This document shows positions 47,483 through 57,516 of a stretch of DNA of 64,000 nucleotides, piece by piece (the first letter of the stretch is position 1; each line of letters opens with the position of its first letter). This DNA is from CAVZZV01 sp963779845 (GTDB lineage Bacteria > Bacteroidota > Bacteroidia > Bacteroidales > GCA-2748055): the NCBI GenBank assembly GCA_963779845.1, contig CAVZZV010000005.1, forward strand, positions 248,001 to 312,000, written 5' to 3'. The translations under genes and the position numbers were made by a program. Below the pieces are notes generated by a model. It did not search any database and had not been told where the DNA came from. It saw only the letters and a program-made list of their open reading frames with translations.

Positions 47483-50400
47483 ATGAAAATTTTTTGTTCA
47501 AATTTAGTTCCTTTGCTTGCAATCACGATTTCCCTTCCCTTCTCTGTGTCCTATGGACAAGCTGTGGAAAAACCCAATGTTGTTATATTTTATGCGGATG
47601 ACCTTGGTTGGGGCGATTTGAGTATCAATAATAAGGATGAAAAGTATTTTAGACACACTCCAAATATAGATAAGATTTTTAATCAGGGAGTAATTTTAGA
47701 TAATTATGCCACCCATTGTGTATGTAGCCCATCAAGAGCTGGATTACTCACAGCCAAACATTATGCAAAAGTAATGGCAGGACCGCAAACCGGAGGCGAG
47801 CTACCCTATGAGAATACGGTAACTCTGGGACAGGATTTTCAAAATAGTGGATACAAAACCGGGTGTTTTGGAAAATGGCACAATGGTGAACCCAATTTAC
47901 CAGCAAACAACACCGGTCTTTTAGTAGGCAACAAGGCTGAAATAATTGCTGACAATGAGATTTACGAATATGAAGCCAGTAAACATTTTGGGATTGGAGT
48001 TAACAACTACGGCTTTGACAAATGGGTCGGATATTATGGTGGCGGGGCCGACTTGTTTCATAGATTTGCAGCTCAGCAGAATCAAGCAAATTGGTGGGTC
48101 GATTCACTTTATATGGGAGCTGTTTCAGGTTATACAACAGACCTGATTACAGATGCTGCGATAGATTTTATCCAAAACAACAAAGACAATAACTTTTTAT
48201 GTTATGTTCCTGAACAGGCTGTCCATCATCCCATTCAGGTAAAGAAAAGTGATTTAATTGAATATTGCGAAAAACTTGAAACAGATCGCGGTATATCCGG
48301 ACAATGGGATTATGTAAAAAAGATTAAAAGTCCTACCACAGGGAAAACAATTGAAGAGGCGGGAGAAGAAATAAAATGTTGGATTGATGATGAGTTTGAT
48401 CTAACAGTAATAGATCCGGGGAAAACACATTTTAATCATTTGATCTTTGGGGCCTATATATATACCCTCGATAAAAGTATAGGTCGTATTCTGGAATCAC
48501 TTGAATCACTGGGGATAATGACTAACACCATTGTAGTATTTGCATCAGACAACGGCGGTCTTCCCGAAGGTTGTAGTTTACCTTTTCAGGGCGGAAAGCA
48601 CTCCATCTGGGAAGGAGGTGTTCACGTTCCAGCCGCCATTTGGTGGCCGGGAACCTTCGATGTCAACACCCTTCCTTATAGTCCCGGCAATAACAAATAC
48701 ATTGGTAATGTAGGGTATTATGATATGTATCCAACACTTATGGCAATGAGCAATAATTCCTTCAATGCCACAGAAGCGGACGGGATAAATTTTTGGAATG
48801 AATTGCAAACCAACACACAGCTCAGACCCGGATATGAAAATCCTTTCTTCGAAATCTGGGACAATCATGGTTTTGTGCGTACTGATGAATGGAAACTGAT
48901 GTACTCTGAATCGGATAATCGGACAGAATTATACCGGTACAAAACAGATATAACCGAATCCAGTAACGTCGCAAATTCAAATCCTGATATCACAAATGAG
49001 CTTATTTCTCTTTATAAGGGCTGGCTCACTGACAATAAACTGGCCGTTCCATTTGTGAAGCTTGACGCCTCAAATTTACACTCAACAGAACCTGATCCGG
49101 ATGGCGAGATACTGGAATTAAAAGCATGGCAGAATAAGACAAATAATAGTGGGGTTTTTATAAGGTTTGCTCAAGGCGATTTCATTAACGGAAAAATCGG
49201 TCACTATATTGAACCTGGCGACCGGGTTGAATATGATATATATGTTGCTGAAGACAGTGAAAACTCAAAAGGGATATATTATAGTACAGGCAGTGGCTGG
49301 ACACCTGTGTTTAATTCTAAGAATGGTATAAACCAGGATAGCATAATGATTCACCATCATACCCTGGAAAAAGGTAAATGGATAAGAAACGTGGTTGGCA
49401 CAGGTACCATTTGTCCGGGAGCCAGTAATGTTAACTATATTGTATTTCGAAACGGAGCCACAGGCTACTATCATTTTTACCTCGATAATATTGTGATTCG
49501 AAAAAGTGATGGAACGGTTCGCTCAGTAATATGGCAAAACAGTTCTGATGCCAGCACTACCCTCTACCGCTTTAAGAATATAAATCACAATTCACTTAGT
49601 AGTGCTCTTAATGTGTCAGATTTTCCCTTCAGCGATATTCAGATGTCTGCCTTAAAAACAAATAAAGAAAGTCTGATATTACCGATCAAAAAATTTATTT
49701 ATACTGATGTAATTAATGATGTATCTCTCGATCAGGAATTTGAAATTGTGAATTATACCCCTCAAAATGTAAATGTCTCAAGTATAAATTTAGTTGGTGG
49801 CGATGCATCATTTTTTGAAATAAAAAATGATGAGGTGTCGGGATCTGCAATAAGTCCGATGAGCAAAAAAACTTTTACCCTAAGTTACAATCCGGGTGCA
49901 AGTGCCGGAAATCATACCGCATTTATTGCAATAGCCAACGAAATAAGAAACGATACCATCACTTTTCAGTCAGAAGAAACCCAAGCACTTATTTACCGCC
50001 AAATGATCGATCATTGCGATGAATCGACAGGCTGGGCCTCAAGCAATGGGCTAAGCATAAATAATGAGGATCACAAGGAATGGGGTGCATGCCTGGAAAT
50101 AAATGGAGATCAGACTAACGAATTTCAAAAATCATTTAATCCTCCTATTGAAACAAAAGCCACAAAAGAATACGGGTATTTACAGTTTTGGTACTTCGTT
50201 TCGGATGTCAGCAAGTTTGATGATAAAAATCAGGTCGAAATAGGCAGTGGTGGTAAAAATGATATTGATGAATTCAACTGGAACCTGAATGGCAAAGTAA
50301 ACAATGGCTGGAACCTCTTAAAACTATACTTCAGGGACGCAGGCATTTCTCCTTCCGGAGCTTCGCCTGATTTGGGAGCGATCAACTGGATCCGGATCTA

Positions 50401-50743
50401 CCATTGGAAAACTGATACTATGACCATACGAGTTGATGGATTTCAGATAGTGGATCCATCTGTTTCAACTTCAACTGAATCTGTCGATCAAACAGCAGTA
50501 CAAAATAATTCAGACTATAGTCTCTTACCGAATCCGAGTAATGGATGTGTACAACTAAAACATAATTCGGTATACAAGTCTTTAAAAATAGAGATTTTCG
50601 ATATACAAGGTCGAAGCATATTACAAACAGAAAGTAATAAACAAGTCACTGATTTTGATCTTTCTTATCTCAAGAAAGGTATTTATATAATGAAAATTAC
50701 AAATGGAAGTGAAACCGTATCACAAAGGTTTGTCCTGGCATAG
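47483..50743 (+). CDS. T9SS-secreted S1 sulfatase with CBM-like modules
   Basis: A signal (VSYGQ) leads to a sulfatase domain with FYADDLGWGDLS and the formylglycine motif C-S-P-S-R, Cys81. The sulfatase ends near 530. A jelly-roll-like domain follows (about 535-690, with GHYIEPGDRVEYDIYV), then an Ig-like anchor domain (about 735-835), a CBM-like module (about 843-992; DHCDESTGW to IRVDGFQIVD) of the type shared across the locus, and a T9SS sorting domain (about 1008-1086, LPNPSNGCVQL). At 1086 residues it is about twice a usual S1 sulfatase. It should act at the cell surface on polymer. It follows the EEP gene by 56 bp. Confidence 0.88.
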   Translation: MKIFCSNLVPLLAITISLPFSVSYGQAVEKPNVVIFYADDLGWGDLSINNKDEKYFRHTPNIDKIFNQGVILDNYATHCVCSPSRAGLLTAKHYAKVMAGPQTGGELPYENTVTLGQDFQNSGYKTGCFGKWHNGEPNLPANNTGLLVGNKAEIIADNEIYEYEASKHFGIGVNNYGFDKWVGYYGGGADLFHRFAAQQNQANWWVDSLYMGAVSGYTTDLITDAAIDFIQNNKDNNFLCYVPEQAVHHPIQVKKSDLIEYCEKLETDRGISGQWDYVKKIKSPTTGKTIEEAGEEIKCWIDDEFDLTVIDPGKTHFNHLIFGAYIYTLDKSIGRILESLESLGIMTNTIVVFASDNGGLPEGCSLPFQGGKHSIWEGGVHVPAAIWWPGTFDVNTLPYSPGNNKYIGNVGYYDMYPTLMAMSNNSFNATEADGINFWNELQTNTQLRPGYENPFFEIWDNHGFVRTDEWKLMYSESDNRTELYRYKTDITESSNVANSNPDITNELISLYKGWLTDNKLAVPFVKLDASNLHSTEPDPDGEILELKAWQNKTNNSGVFIRFAQGDFINGKIGHYIEPGDRVEYDIYVAEDSENSKGIYYSTGSGWTPVFNSKNGINQDSIMIHHHTLEKGKWIRNVVGTGTICPGASNVNYIVFRNGATGYYHFYLDNIVIRKSDGTVRSVIWQNSSDASTTLYRFKNINHNSLSSALNVSDFPFSDIQMSALKTNKESLILPIKKFIYTDVINDVSLDQEFEIVNYTPQNVNVSSINLVGGDASFFEIKNDEVSGSAISPMSKKTFTLSYNPGASAGNHTAFIAIANEIRNDTITFQSEETQALIYRQMIDHCDESTGWASSNGLSINNEDHKEWGACLEINGDQTNEFQKSFNPPIETKATKEYGYLQFWYFVSDVSKFDDKNQVEIGSGGKNDIDEFNWNLNGKVNNGWNLLKLYFRDAGISPSGASPDLGAINWIRIYHWKTDTMTIRVDGFQIVDPSVSTSTESVDQTAVQNNSDYSLLPNPSNGCVQLKHNSVYKSLKIEIFDIQGRSILQTESNKQVTDFDLSYLKKGIYIMKITNGSETVSQRFVLA

Positions 50744-50844
50744 CATCCAAAATACATCTGTAATTCAGAGGGAATTATGTAGAATTCCTATCCCTTGGCA
50801 AATGACTTTAAGGATAATAGATTTAAAAAAAATGGAACAATAAA

Positions 50845-52434
50845 ATGAAAAAAACTACATCAATAATTCTTTCGGCAATAACTTTTCTAAGCATTGGATT
50901 TTCAACAACTGCTCAGTCTGAGAAGCAACCCAATATTCTGATCATAATGACCGATCAGCAAGCCTGGGATGCAGTTGGCTATGCCGGGAATGAAATGATT
51001 AAAACTCCAAATCTGGACAGGCTGGCAAGTGAGGGAGTGAATTTTAGTCATGCGGTCACTCCATGTCCGGTATGCGCTCCGGCACGTACTTCTATTTTAA
51101 CCGGACGATTAACTGAAACAACAACCATAAGGGAAAACAATGACTCTAAAACCAGTAATTGCAATTACCCCAGCTTTGATGAAATATTAGTGGAACAGGG
51201 ATACAAATCAGAATACTATGGCAAATTTCATTCTCCTGAACATATGGCAAAGGTGTATATGAATCCTTCTTTTGAAGGAGTGAAAAGCACAGAACAAATT
51301 GTTCATTGGGAGCCCATTTATGTGAAGTATATTCAGGATAATTTTAAAAAGAGGAATTTAAAAAAAGGTGAGTTGTATGAAACAACTTTTTATGGCGGGA
51401 CAGTAGTTTACAAACTTGATCCAACAGACCGCTACTATAAATACATGGATACAGGAACAATCCCGGAAGAGGAGAGTAAAAAACCTCTAAGCCAGGCCGA
51501 TATTCATGGAGTTCTCGACCTCCCGGCGGAGTATACTATTACGGCCGTCCAGGGCAAGCAAACTCTCGAGGCACTGGAGAGATTGAAGGATGAACAGTTC
51601 ATCCTCACTTGTTCGTTTCATTGTCCACACGTTCCCATCACCCCTTCAGAACCTTATGCATCTATGTATAAAGCTAAGGATATGATTACACCCGAATCAA
51701 CCGAAGACAGAAGAGAAAACTCACCATACAATCCCGGTAAAGAAATTTATCCATACAACGACAGGGAGATGGTGAAATTTATGACCGCTAATTATTATGC
51801 ATTTGTTACTGAAGTCGACGATTGGGTTGGAAAGATTCTGGATAAAGTGGATGAATTAAACCTGAAAGAAAATACATTGGTCATTTTTGTCTCAGACCAT
51901 GGAGAAATGCTTGGAGCACATGGAATGCGTGGGAAATTTAATTTCTATGAGGAATCGGTAAGAGTACCCTTTATTATTCGTTATCCTGGAAAAATCAAAG
52001 CGGGTCAAATAATTTCAAACCCCGTTTCTACCCTCAATATTTTCCCCACGGTGCTTGACTATGCAGGCTTGGAAAACAATCCTACTGACGGCTATTCACT
52101 AAAAAGAATCATGGAGGGCACAGAGGCTCCAAAATATGATTTTGCGGTTTCTGAATGGCAATGGAAAAATGAAAGTGTTCCCTCAATTATGATTCGGACA
52201 GATGACTGGAAGCTAATGACAACCCATCGAAGTGGAGGAAAAAATGTTGAAGTTCTTTTTGATCTCAAAAACGATCCCCAGGAAATGAATAATCTTTTAG
52301 GATCAAATCCTCAACGATTTGAATACAAAGAAAAGGCAGAAGAATTACGTTCAAAACTTGTAGCTTATTTGGAAGAGGTAAATTCACCAATAGCTTCAGG
52401 AGTTAAAAACAGAAATCTAATCAGAGAAAAATAG
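50845..52434 (+). CDS. S1 sulfatase with C-A-P-A-R active-site motif
   Basis: The signal ends TTAQS. The opening IIMTDQQAWDAVGYAG and the C-A-P-A-R motif (Cys77) with TSILTGRL define an S1 sulfatase. The third motif residue is Ala instead of the usual Ser, which is still within the C-x-P-x-R consensus recognised by the aerobic and anaerobic formylglycine systems. It is the plain version of the broken sulfatase at 3459-6371: similar KTPNLDRL region, TLEALERLKD against TLEAIERLKD, and MNNLLGSNP ending. There is no tail, so probably periplasmic. Length 529. Confidence 0.9.
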   Translation: MKKTTSIILSAITFLSIGFSTTAQSEKQPNILIIMTDQQAWDAVGYAGNEMIKTPNLDRLASEGVNFSHAVTPCPVCAPARTSILTGRLTETTTIRENNDSKTSNCNYPSFDEILVEQGYKSEYYGKFHSPEHMAKVYMNPSFEGVKSTEQIVHWEPIYVKYIQDNFKKRNLKKGELYETTFYGGTVVYKLDPTDRYYKYMDTGTIPEEESKKPLSQADIHGVLDLPAEYTITAVQGKQTLEALERLKDEQFILTCSFHCPHVPITPSEPYASMYKAKDMITPESTEDRRENSPYNPGKEIYPYNDREMVKFMTANYYAFVTEVDDWVGKILDKVDELNLKENTLVIFVSDHGEMLGAHGMRGKFNFYEESVRVPFIIRYPGKIKAGQIISNPVSTLNIFPTVLDYAGLENNPTDGYSLKRIMEGTEAPKYDFAVSEWQWKNESVPSIMIRTDDWKLMTTHRSGGKNVEVLFDLKNDPQEMNNLLGSNPQRFEYKEKAEELRSKLVAYLEEVNSPIASGVKNRNLIREK

Positions 52435-52499
52435 ACCTGCACAACTTGTTTAGGTCTAATAAGTTTTTCCGGACAATAATGATTAACAATATATAAAAC

Positions 52500-54617
52500 A
52501 TGAGAAAAATTTTACCCATTCTTTGTGTGCTGTTTCCTTCAAGTTTATTAGGACAGAAGCCGAATATAGTTATCATTGTCAGCGATGACCAGAGCTTTAA
52601 TAGTATTGGATATACAAGCGGTGGAGCTGTCTATACACCAACGATAGATATGCTTGCCAAAAACGGAATGATCTTTACCAATGCACATCACCCGGTTACG
52701 GTTTGTTCTCCTTCCCGTTATTCGATGCTTACAGGTAAATTCTCTGGAAGATGTGAAGGTGAGGAATACCTGGCCAAATTTCCTTTAGGTACTCTCACCA
52801 GAACAGAAAACAACTGTGAATTAACTTTAAGCGAACAGCACCTTGGAACTATTCTGAAGGAAAACGGGTATGTTACTGGCTTTGTCGGTAAAACACATAT
52901 TATGGAACATGATATTCTGAATGTTTCAAACTGGCTCTCATATGGTTTGCAGACTTATGCAATGGACGCTGATCCTTATGATCCTGACATCGATGCCAAA
53001 ATGAAACATAACCACGATGTTTACCAATCTATTGTAAGATCTTATGGTTTCGATTACGCGGATGGAATTTATATGGCAAATGTTAAAGAGCTGAATAATG
53101 ATGCATTGAATGTTCATAATTTGGAATGGACTGTGGACAAGGCAAGGAAATTTATCGAACAGGAAAAAGACAATCCATTCTTTCTTTTCTTCTCTACCAC
53201 ACTGCACCATGGTCCGGTACCCTGGAGCGTTAGCGGTGGGGAATTCTGGAGCAGTTTTGATGCTGACCCAAAATTAACCGGCGAAGGAGTTGTAGACACC
53301 ATTTGGGACTTTATGCCTTCAAGACAGCAGATCCAGGATAATTACATTGCGAGAGGTTTTCCTGAAAAAGATGCCTATACCCTCTTGCTTGATGAAGGCA
53401 TTAAGTCAATCTATGAAAAAATCACTGAACTGAATCTGGATGAAAACACGCTCATTATATTTATACCGGATCATGGTATGTGGAGACATGGAAAGGCTAC
53501 ATTACATGACTATGGTCTTAAAGTTCCAATGCTTATGTACTGGAAAGGAACCATTACAGCAGGATCAGTTTACGACGGACTTATCCAGACAGTTGATTTC
53601 CTGCCAACTATATTGGAAATAGCAGGTATAGATCAACCAGGTGGTTTGGAAACAGATGGCATAAGCCTGAAATCAATTATTGAAACAGGCACCGGGGAGG
53701 CCCATTCTTCATTATTTGGAGAACTGGGATATTCCAGGGCAGTAAAGACAAAAGACTGGAAATATATTGCTATTCGTTACCCTGAAAATATTCAGGATAA
53801 AATAGACAGGGGAGAAACCTTTTCTGGGTATGAGGGAGAGATACTTGCATATCCCTATTTGACACAAAATAGTCATTTGGGACATTTCGCATCATTAAAC
53901 AATCCGCATTATTTTGAGCTGGATCAACTATACGACTTAAATGCAGATTCTGCAGAAACCGTTAATGTAATGGATCAACATCCTGAAACTGTTGCTCAAA
54001 TGCGGGAATTGCTTTCAGGTTATCTTCAAAGCTTTGAGAATCGACCATTTGGAGAGTTTACTCTTACAACAGAAGATCCTCCACTAAGAGCCCATACACC
54101 ATTTCCATTGAATGGCGCTGCAGATGCAGAAATTTCACAGTTATTAAAATGGACAAGTGAATATAAAGCTGGTTCGCATGATATTTACTTTGGCACAAGC
54201 AACCCTCCACCCTTTATTGGTAATCAGGACACATTGGATTTCAATCCGGGAACTCTTGAAAGCAATACAACTTATTACTGGAGAATTGATGAAAAGAATT
54301 CAAACGGCACCACATCTGGAGATGTATGGTCATTTGAAGTCACATCAAGCCAGACTGGAGCAACCGCCAAGTCAGCAATAAAAAGCTTCGAGATCTTCCC
54401 TAACCCTGCCCATGGAAAGTATATTACCCTTTCCGGACTTTTAGCCGGGGAGCAAAATCAAATAAATATCTTTAACATCAATGGAGAACTAAAAACAGAG
54501 TATAAGTCAGAAGAATCAAAAATAAATCTTGATATTTCAACACTCAAAAAAGGAGTGTATTTTGTTCATGTAAACAGCAATTTAGCCAGGCAGACTAGGA
54601 AATTGATTGTAATATAG
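52500..54617 (+). CDS. T9SS-secreted S1 sulfatase
   Basis: The signal (SSLLGQ) is followed by IVIIVSDDQSFNSIGYTSG and the formylglycine motif C-S-P-S-R, Cys69. A histidine-rich HGMWRHGKATLHDYG provides the later metal-site region. After the sulfatase (to about residue 520) comes an FN3-like domain (about 525-615; LLKWTSEYKAGSHDIYFG) and a T9SS sorting domain (about 627-705, IFPNPAHGKYITL). It is 66 bp after the preceding sulfatase, so the two are co-transcribed: a tailless and a tailed sulfatase side by side. Length 705. The gene ends 104 bp before the end of the convergent beta-helix gene. Confidence 0.88.
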   Translation: MRKILPILCVLFPSSLLGQKPNIVIIVSDDQSFNSIGYTSGGAVYTPTIDMLAKNGMIFTNAHHPVTVCSPSRYSMLTGKFSGRCEGEEYLAKFPLGTLTRTENNCELTLSEQHLGTILKENGYVTGFVGKTHIMEHDILNVSNWLSYGLQTYAMDADPYDPDIDAKMKHNHDVYQSIVRSYGFDYADGIYMANVKELNNDALNVHNLEWTVDKARKFIEQEKDNPFFLFFSTTLHHGPVPWSVSGGEFWSSFDADPKLTGEGVVDTIWDFMPSRQQIQDNYIARGFPEKDAYTLLLDEGIKSIYEKITELNLDENTLIIFIPDHGMWRHGKATLHDYGLKVPMLMYWKGTITAGSVYDGLIQTVDFLPTILEIAGIDQPGGLETDGISLKSIIETGTGEAHSSLFGELGYSRAVKTKDWKYIAIRYPENIQDKIDRGETFSGYEGEILAYPYLTQNSHLGHFASLNNPHYFELDQLYDLNADSAETVNVMDQHPETVAQMRELLSGYLQSFENRPFGEFTLTTEDPPLRAHTPFPLNGAADAEISQLLKWTSEYKAGSHDIYFGTSNPPPFIGNQDTLDFNPGTLESNTTYYWRIDEKNSNGTTSGDVWSFEVTSSQTGATAKSAIKSFEIFPNPAHGKYITLSGLLAGEQNQINIFNINGELKTEYKSEESKINLDISTLKKGVYFVHVNSNLARQTRKLIVI

Positions 54618-54721
54618 CCCGATGAATTAATGATGGTAATAGCCATAACACACGGCAGAGCTAGGAGGACGCTGAAGAAGTATTTATTGTATACCTCCAT
54701 TCATAACAGAGCCTCTGTATC
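54618..54721. other. Short convergent intergenic region
   Basis: 104 bp between the ends of the T9SS sulfatase and the beta-helix protein. No convincing hairpin or reading frame was found. Confidence 0.3.
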
Positions 54722-55999
54722 TTATTTTGCACCAAGAATTTCATTATACATATTCTCGTCCTTATCAACACATGCCACACATTGCACTACTGCTTTTTTA
54801 TTCTCCATAGTGATTGGCAACTTAGATGCATAATTTCGCATTCTACTGCCAACTACAGAGACCGTAAGCTTTTCATCCCCCCTGACAAGCATGAAGTCCC
54901 ACGACTCATTTTCCGGGACGGTTGTCAGTGCTCCGTTTCCTCCTGAAAATGCTTCAACATTGCTGAAAGATGTATGTCCCTGGCCCTCAATGATAATGGG
55001 GTGTATATTCTCAAGGCTCTCTCCTGTATTAGCTATAATGGAACCCTGTGCAATTTGCCAATTACGATTTTTAGTATTGCTACCTTGTTTGAGGATACCC
55101 ACAGCCACACAGTCAAAGTTAAAATTGGTCAGCTGACCGTATGATTCTTCACCGAGCAGAATTCCACCATAGGTCCCAAAGGTAAAGAGATCGATGATCT
55201 GGGCATTATCGGTATGATTAATGGTATATGCATAGGTCTTTTTCGCAATAACAGCATCAACGACTGCTTTACTATATTGTCCTCCAATAAATCTTTGAGC
55301 TGCCGGATTCACATGACAATGAAGTATCCGTGGCACATCATAGCAATAATTTATCCGAATAAACTCCCCACTTAGAGGGTAACCATAGCAATGCTCAAAA
55401 GTCATCAACTCACAGGCATTTCCTCTGGCCGCATTGAAATCAAAGGCCAGGTATTCGCCATAAAAAGTCAGGCAGGACATAAAAATTCCCTGTGCACGAC
55501 CCGTCTGAGAAACTTGTATTGTTGCCTTATAAGGAATGATGGCAGATGGATCCCTGATGGTCTGCTCCGGATACCAGAACTGTATGCCTTTTATCTGTGT
55601 CCCGGTTTCAACTGTGATAAATACATTCTCTTTATCCGTGATAGAAAATACGCTGCCAACGGGCTGTTTCTTACTCGAATGAAGGGTTCCACGATGAGTA
55701 GGACCATGCACTCCTATCAGAGAAACATTCTTTCTTAGAATAACCCCACCATCTACATGATAAGGTTCATCGGATGGTTCTATAAACAGAGCTGCTCCCC
55801 TTTCTGAAGCCCAGTCGATTGCCTTCTGTAAATTGACTTTGTTGACTTGTGCACTATTTGCCGGATCAACATCAAAGTCCCGGATATTTGTCATATCCGA
55901 AGCCCTTGCCAGGTTGCTAAAGACCAGCAGAAAGAGAAATACATATAAATTTTTAGTTCGGTCCGGGGCCATACTCAGCCCAATTATAATTCTTTTCAT
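54722..55999 (-). CDS. Secreted beta-helix protein, pectate-lyase-3/GH28-related
   Basis: A Sec signal (VFSNLARAS) is followed by MTNIRDFDVDPANSAQVNK, the standard start of the pectate-lyase-superfamily beta-helix (PF12708-type), where NxxxLQKAIDWA marks the N-terminal cap. The helix then runs through about residue 385 with repeated short coils such as GIFMSCLTFYG and NFNFDCVAVG. No GH28 Asp triad is obvious, so a lyase, epimerase or binding function are all possible. No T9SS tail. Length 425. It is the last gene of the leftward operon and lies 47 bp after the sulfatase at 56047. Confidence 0.75.
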   Translation of the reverse strand: MKRIIIGLSMAPDRTKNLYVFLFLLVFSNLARASDMTNIRDFDVDPANSAQVNKVNLQKAIDWASERGAALFIEPSDEPYHVDGGVILRKNVSLIGVHGPTHRGTLHSSKKQPVGSVFSITDKENVFITVETGTQIKGIQFWYPEQTIRDPSAIIPYKATIQVSQTGRAQGIFMSCLTFYGEYLAFDFNAARGNACELMTFEHCYGYPLSGEFIRINYCYDVPRILHCHVNPAAQRFIGGQYSKAVVDAVIAKKTYAYTINHTDNAQIIDLFTFGTYGGILLGEESYGQLTNFNFDCVAVGILKQGSNTKNRNWQIAQGSIIANTGESLENIHPIIIEGQGHTSFSNVEAFSGGNGALTTVPENESWDFMLVRGDEKLTVSVVGSRMRNYASKLPITMENKKAVVQCVACVDKDENMYNEILGAK

Positions 56000-56046
56000 A
56001 AATAATTATTTAGTTTCGGGTAATGTAAAAACCAAAGCCTGGACTC

Positions 56047-57480
56047 TCATTCTCCATCTAAAATCTCTTTCATCTCTTTTTGAAGTCTTTCTACAATGAC
56101 GGGCTCATCCAGATAGAGATTCATAGTCTCCCCCGGATCCAGTAACATGTTATATAATTGACCTTCCGGGCCTCCGGGTTCTGGCTCAAGCCAACCCGGT
56201 TTAGAAAAGCCACCCGATCCCAGGTGATCAATAAGTTTCCAATCGCCTGATCGTATAAGCATGGCGCCGCTGGTAGATTGCATAATGATCGGGGGACGAA
56301 CTGCTTGACTCTGAGCTTCAGATCCAAGCAGTTCAGGCAGAAAACTGTAGCTGTCAGGACCAGCTCCATCAGGCAGGCATTCCCCTGTGATTTCCGCCAT
56401 AGTTGCCATAACATCTGTAAAACATATAGTCTGGTTCGTGAGGGATCCGGCTTCCACTTTCCCTGGCCAACGAACAATAAAGGGCATGCGGTGCCCAGCC
56501 TCCCAGGCATCTCCCTTCATCCCTCTGAATCCTTTTGAAGATTCGTGCCCGAAGCGATCAACATCTTCATCGTACCATACCGGACCATTATCAGATGTAA
56601 ATACCAGCAAAGTGTTCTTTTTCATTCCTGTCTTGTCAAGCGCATTTAATACCTTCCCAATTTCCGCATCCACCATCATCAGGAAATCTCCATACATTCC
56701 CGCACCACTCTTCCCTTCAAATTCTGTGGATGGCAACCATGGCGTATGTGGAGCCGGATAGGCTAAATAAAGCATCAAGGGTGCCTCGCTACCCTTATAT
56801 CCTTCAATAACACCGATGGCTTCATTGGTAAATCTTGGAAGCACATCCATTAATCTTAAACCCGGAGCTATACCTCCTTTTCGCCAAAAGGCACCCTGAA
56901 TGGGCGACCATCCTTCTGAATAATTCGCTTCAATAGAATCAGAGGGAGGATCTATTGCCTGATTGTTCCTGATATAAAAATAGGGAGGAATATCTGTGGA
57001 TGCCCGGATCCCAAAAAAGCTGTCGAATCCACGATCTACTGGTCCACCACTCAGAGTATTCTCATATCCTTTTTCCTCGAATCCCAGATGCCATTTCCCC
57101 ACCATGGCAGTATGATATCCTCGCTTTTTGAGCATGGATGGAAGGGTTAGTCTGTCTGCTTCAATAGTAGCATGTTTAGGCCATATGGAAAGATCCGTTC
57201 GGAAAGGGTAGCGTCCGGTCATTAAACCATAACGCGATGGGTGGCAAAGCGGACCCGAAGCGTGTGCATCAGTGAATCGCATACCTTCACCCGCAAGCTG
57301 ATCAATGTAAGGAGTTGGTACCTTAGATTGCGGATTGTAGCATTGAGGATCCCCATAACCCATATCATCTACCAGTATTACAACAATATTAGGTAGCTTT
57401 TCCTGGCTTGTACATGAAACAAATGATAAGCCTGCCAATATCAAGACATTATAAAATAAATTCCCGAAAATTGAATTCAT
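56047..57480 (-). CDS. S1 sulfatase lipoprotein
   Basis: A lipoprotein signal (LSFVSC, Cys23) precedes VVILVDDMGYGDPQCYN and the formylglycine motif C-H-P-S-R with Cys79, then YGLMTGRYPFR. The VGKWHLGF and TSDNGPVWYDED motifs provide the remaining ligands. The R-F-G-H-E loop and the AWEAGHRMPFIVRWPG stretch resemble arylsulfatase-A-like enzymes. 477 residues, no tail. It lies 36 bp after the GH99-like gene in the leftward operon. Likely membrane anchored. Confidence 0.9.
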   Translation of the reverse strand: MNSIFGNLFYNVLILAGLSFVSCTSQEKLPNIVVILVDDMGYGDPQCYNPQSKVPTPYIDQLAGEGMRFTDAHASGPLCHPSRYGLMTGRYPFRTDLSIWPKHATIEADRLTLPSMLKKRGYHTAMVGKWHLGFEEKGYENTLSGGPVDRGFDSFFGIRASTDIPPYFYIRNNQAIDPPSDSIEANYSEGWSPIQGAFWRKGGIAPGLRLMDVLPRFTNEAIGVIEGYKGSEAPLMLYLAYPAPHTPWLPSTEFEGKSGAGMYGDFLMMVDAEIGKVLNALDKTGMKKNTLLVFTSDNGPVWYDEDVDRFGHESSKGFRGMKGDAWEAGHRMPFIVRWPGKVEAGSLTNQTICFTDVMATMAEITGECLPDGAGPDSYSFLPELLGSEAQSQAVRPPIIMQSTSGAMLIRSGDWKLIDHLGSGGFSKPGWLEPEPGGPEGQLYNMLLDPGETMNLYLDEPVIVERLQKEMKEILDGE

Positions 57481-57516
57481 GGCTAATCTTTCTAAATTAT
57501 TACTAATTATTTAAAC

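Noticed and set aside
50765..50795. Imperfect hairpin (GGAATT / AATTCC) after the T9SS sulfatase at 47483
   Set aside because: The stem is a palindromic restriction-like repeat with no U tract; not a convincing terminator.
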